NCBI GenBank assembly: GCA_016788685.1
Contig: JAEUSS010000476.1
Coordinates: forward strand, 1-5,405
Direction of reading: 5' to 3'
DNA length: 5,405 nt
DNA from: Prolixibacteraceae bacterium
GTDB lineage: Bacteria; Bacteroidota; Bacteroidia; Bacteroidales; Prolixibacteraceae
The notes beneath the pieces are model-generated. The model was not told where the DNA came from. It was given only the letters and a program-made list of their open reading frames with translations, and made no database searches. Below, in pieces: positions 4,833-5,405 of the stretch. Within the stretch, counting starts at the first letter, position 1; the number at the start of each line of letters is the position of its first letter. Both the position numbers and the translations under genes were made by a program.

Positions 4833-5405
4833 ATGCCTGTACTCAATGAAATTCTGATCTTTTTGGCGGCAGTAGCTGCCGGATTCATCAATGCCATCGC
4901 CGGAGGGGGAACACTGATTACTTTCCCGGTACTGATAGCTATCGGCATCCCGCCGATCGCTGCCAATGTGACCAACACAGTGGCGCTGGTTCCGGGAACC
5001 ATCGGCGGAATGTGGGCACAGCGGGCTGATTTTAATTCGCAATACAAACGGCTGCTGAAACTTCTGTTGCCCGCCGTTGCAGGCGGAATTGCAGGCGGAC
5101 TGCTCATCATCAACACGAGCGAAAATTCGTTCCGGAGCATTATCCCGTATCTGATTTTGCTGGCCACGCTGCTACTTGCTGTTCAGATCCCGGTCAAAAA
5201 CTGGGTGACAAAACGAATAGGCCATGTACATCACGAAAAACACAATCCGCTTTTCATGCTGTCAATGGTTTTTATGGCATCAGTTTACGGTGGTTATTTT
5301 GGTGCCGGGCTGGGAGTTATCCTGATGGCTGTTCTCGGGCTGGTTACCGACGATTCATTGACCCGGCTCAATTTTCTGAAACAAGCACTCGCATTCTTTG
5401 TCAAC
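4833..5405 (+). CDS. TSUP-family (TauE/SafE) membrane transporter, 3' end off the window
   Basis: The first 191 residues from the ATG at 4833 are present with no stop; family members are usually about 250 residues, so the last two or so membrane helices are missing. It is an integral inner-membrane protein of the TSUP (DUF81) family, whose characterised members export sulfite, sulfoacetate or related organic anions. The first-half signature is AGFINAIAGGGTLITFPVL (16-34), then NVTNTVALVPGTIGG (45-59). Further hydrophobic segments lie at about 76-93 and 103-120, and the second-half repeat is VYGGYFGAGLGVILMA (151-166). The loop between halves carries a histidine cluster, H131, H133, H134 and H137. 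Substrate cannot be read from sequence; a sulfur-compound or other anion exporter is the family default. No sulfur-metabolism gene is in view. The previous gene ends 84 bases upstream on the same strand, with a weak terminator and a candidate promoter between, so it is probably transcribed separately. Confidence 0.88.
   Translation, partial: MPVLNEILIFLAAVAAGFINAIAGGGTLITFPVLIAIGIPPIAANVTNTVALVPGTIGGMWAQRADFNSQYKRLLKLLLPAVAGGIAGGLLIINTSENSFRSIIPYLILLATLLLAVQIPVKNWVTKRIGHVHHEKHNPLFMLSMVFMASVYGGYFGAGLGVILMAVLGLVTDDSLTRLNFLKQALAFFVN

Noticed and set aside
4785..5167. Two minus-strand ORFs of 85 and 121 codons over the transporter gene
   Set aside because: They are antisense to the TSUP coding region, whose motifs and membrane helices are clear in the plus frame starting at 4833.

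Overview
The window looks like chromosomal DNA from a member of the Bacteroidota, possibly a free-living or marine Bacteroidales/Marinilabiliales-type organism (the finer placement is a guess). The evidence is the repeated occurrence of the phylum's sigma factor signature (TTTG, about 19-21 bases, TAnnTTTG) upstream of nearly every transcription unit, the absence of Shine-Dalgarno sequences before the genes, short leaders, and protein families typical of the phylum. I see no insertion sequence, CRISPR array, phage gene or tRNA. Most of the window is ordinary housekeeping and envelope sequence; the unusual part is the small-RNA locus near 3.6-3.8 kb.

Layout: Bases 1-320 carry no gene but hold two related leftward promoters, each a perfect TTTG-N19-TACYTTTG followed by GCRGCCGCT, plus part of a GC-rich leader. 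This arrangement suits a strongly transcribed stable-RNA unit (possibly an rRNA operon) lying off the left edge. Bases 629-1678 (+) encode an exported protein resembling the uncharacterised DUF4056 family. Convergent with it, 3235-1730 (-) encodes an exported GHL10-type ('family 10-like') glycoside hydrolase with a C-terminal fibronectin-III-like domain, probably acting on peptidoglycan glycans or another polysaccharide in the periplasm.

Bases 3236-3947 are a 0.7 kb gap between divergent genes. It contains an autonomous transcription unit: a canonical promoter (3549-3581), about 205 bases of potentially structured RNA with no convincing ORF, and a near-perfect intrinsic terminator (3761-3790). 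I could not assign it to a known RNA family. Next, 3948-4748 (+) encodes a TcdA-type (CsdL/YgdL) ThiF/MoeB-superfamily enzyme expected to cyclise t6A to ct6A in tRNA. A TSUP (TauE/SafE) membrane transporter begins at 4833 and runs off the right edge.

The genes do not form an obvious pathway. Each appears to have its own promoter 20-45 bases before the start codon, so they look like independent monocistronic units. In three genes the longest ORF begins at an upstream TTG; in each case the downstream ATG is the better start because it begins a signal peptide or family N-terminus and, in the clearest case, because the TTG lies inside the promoter.
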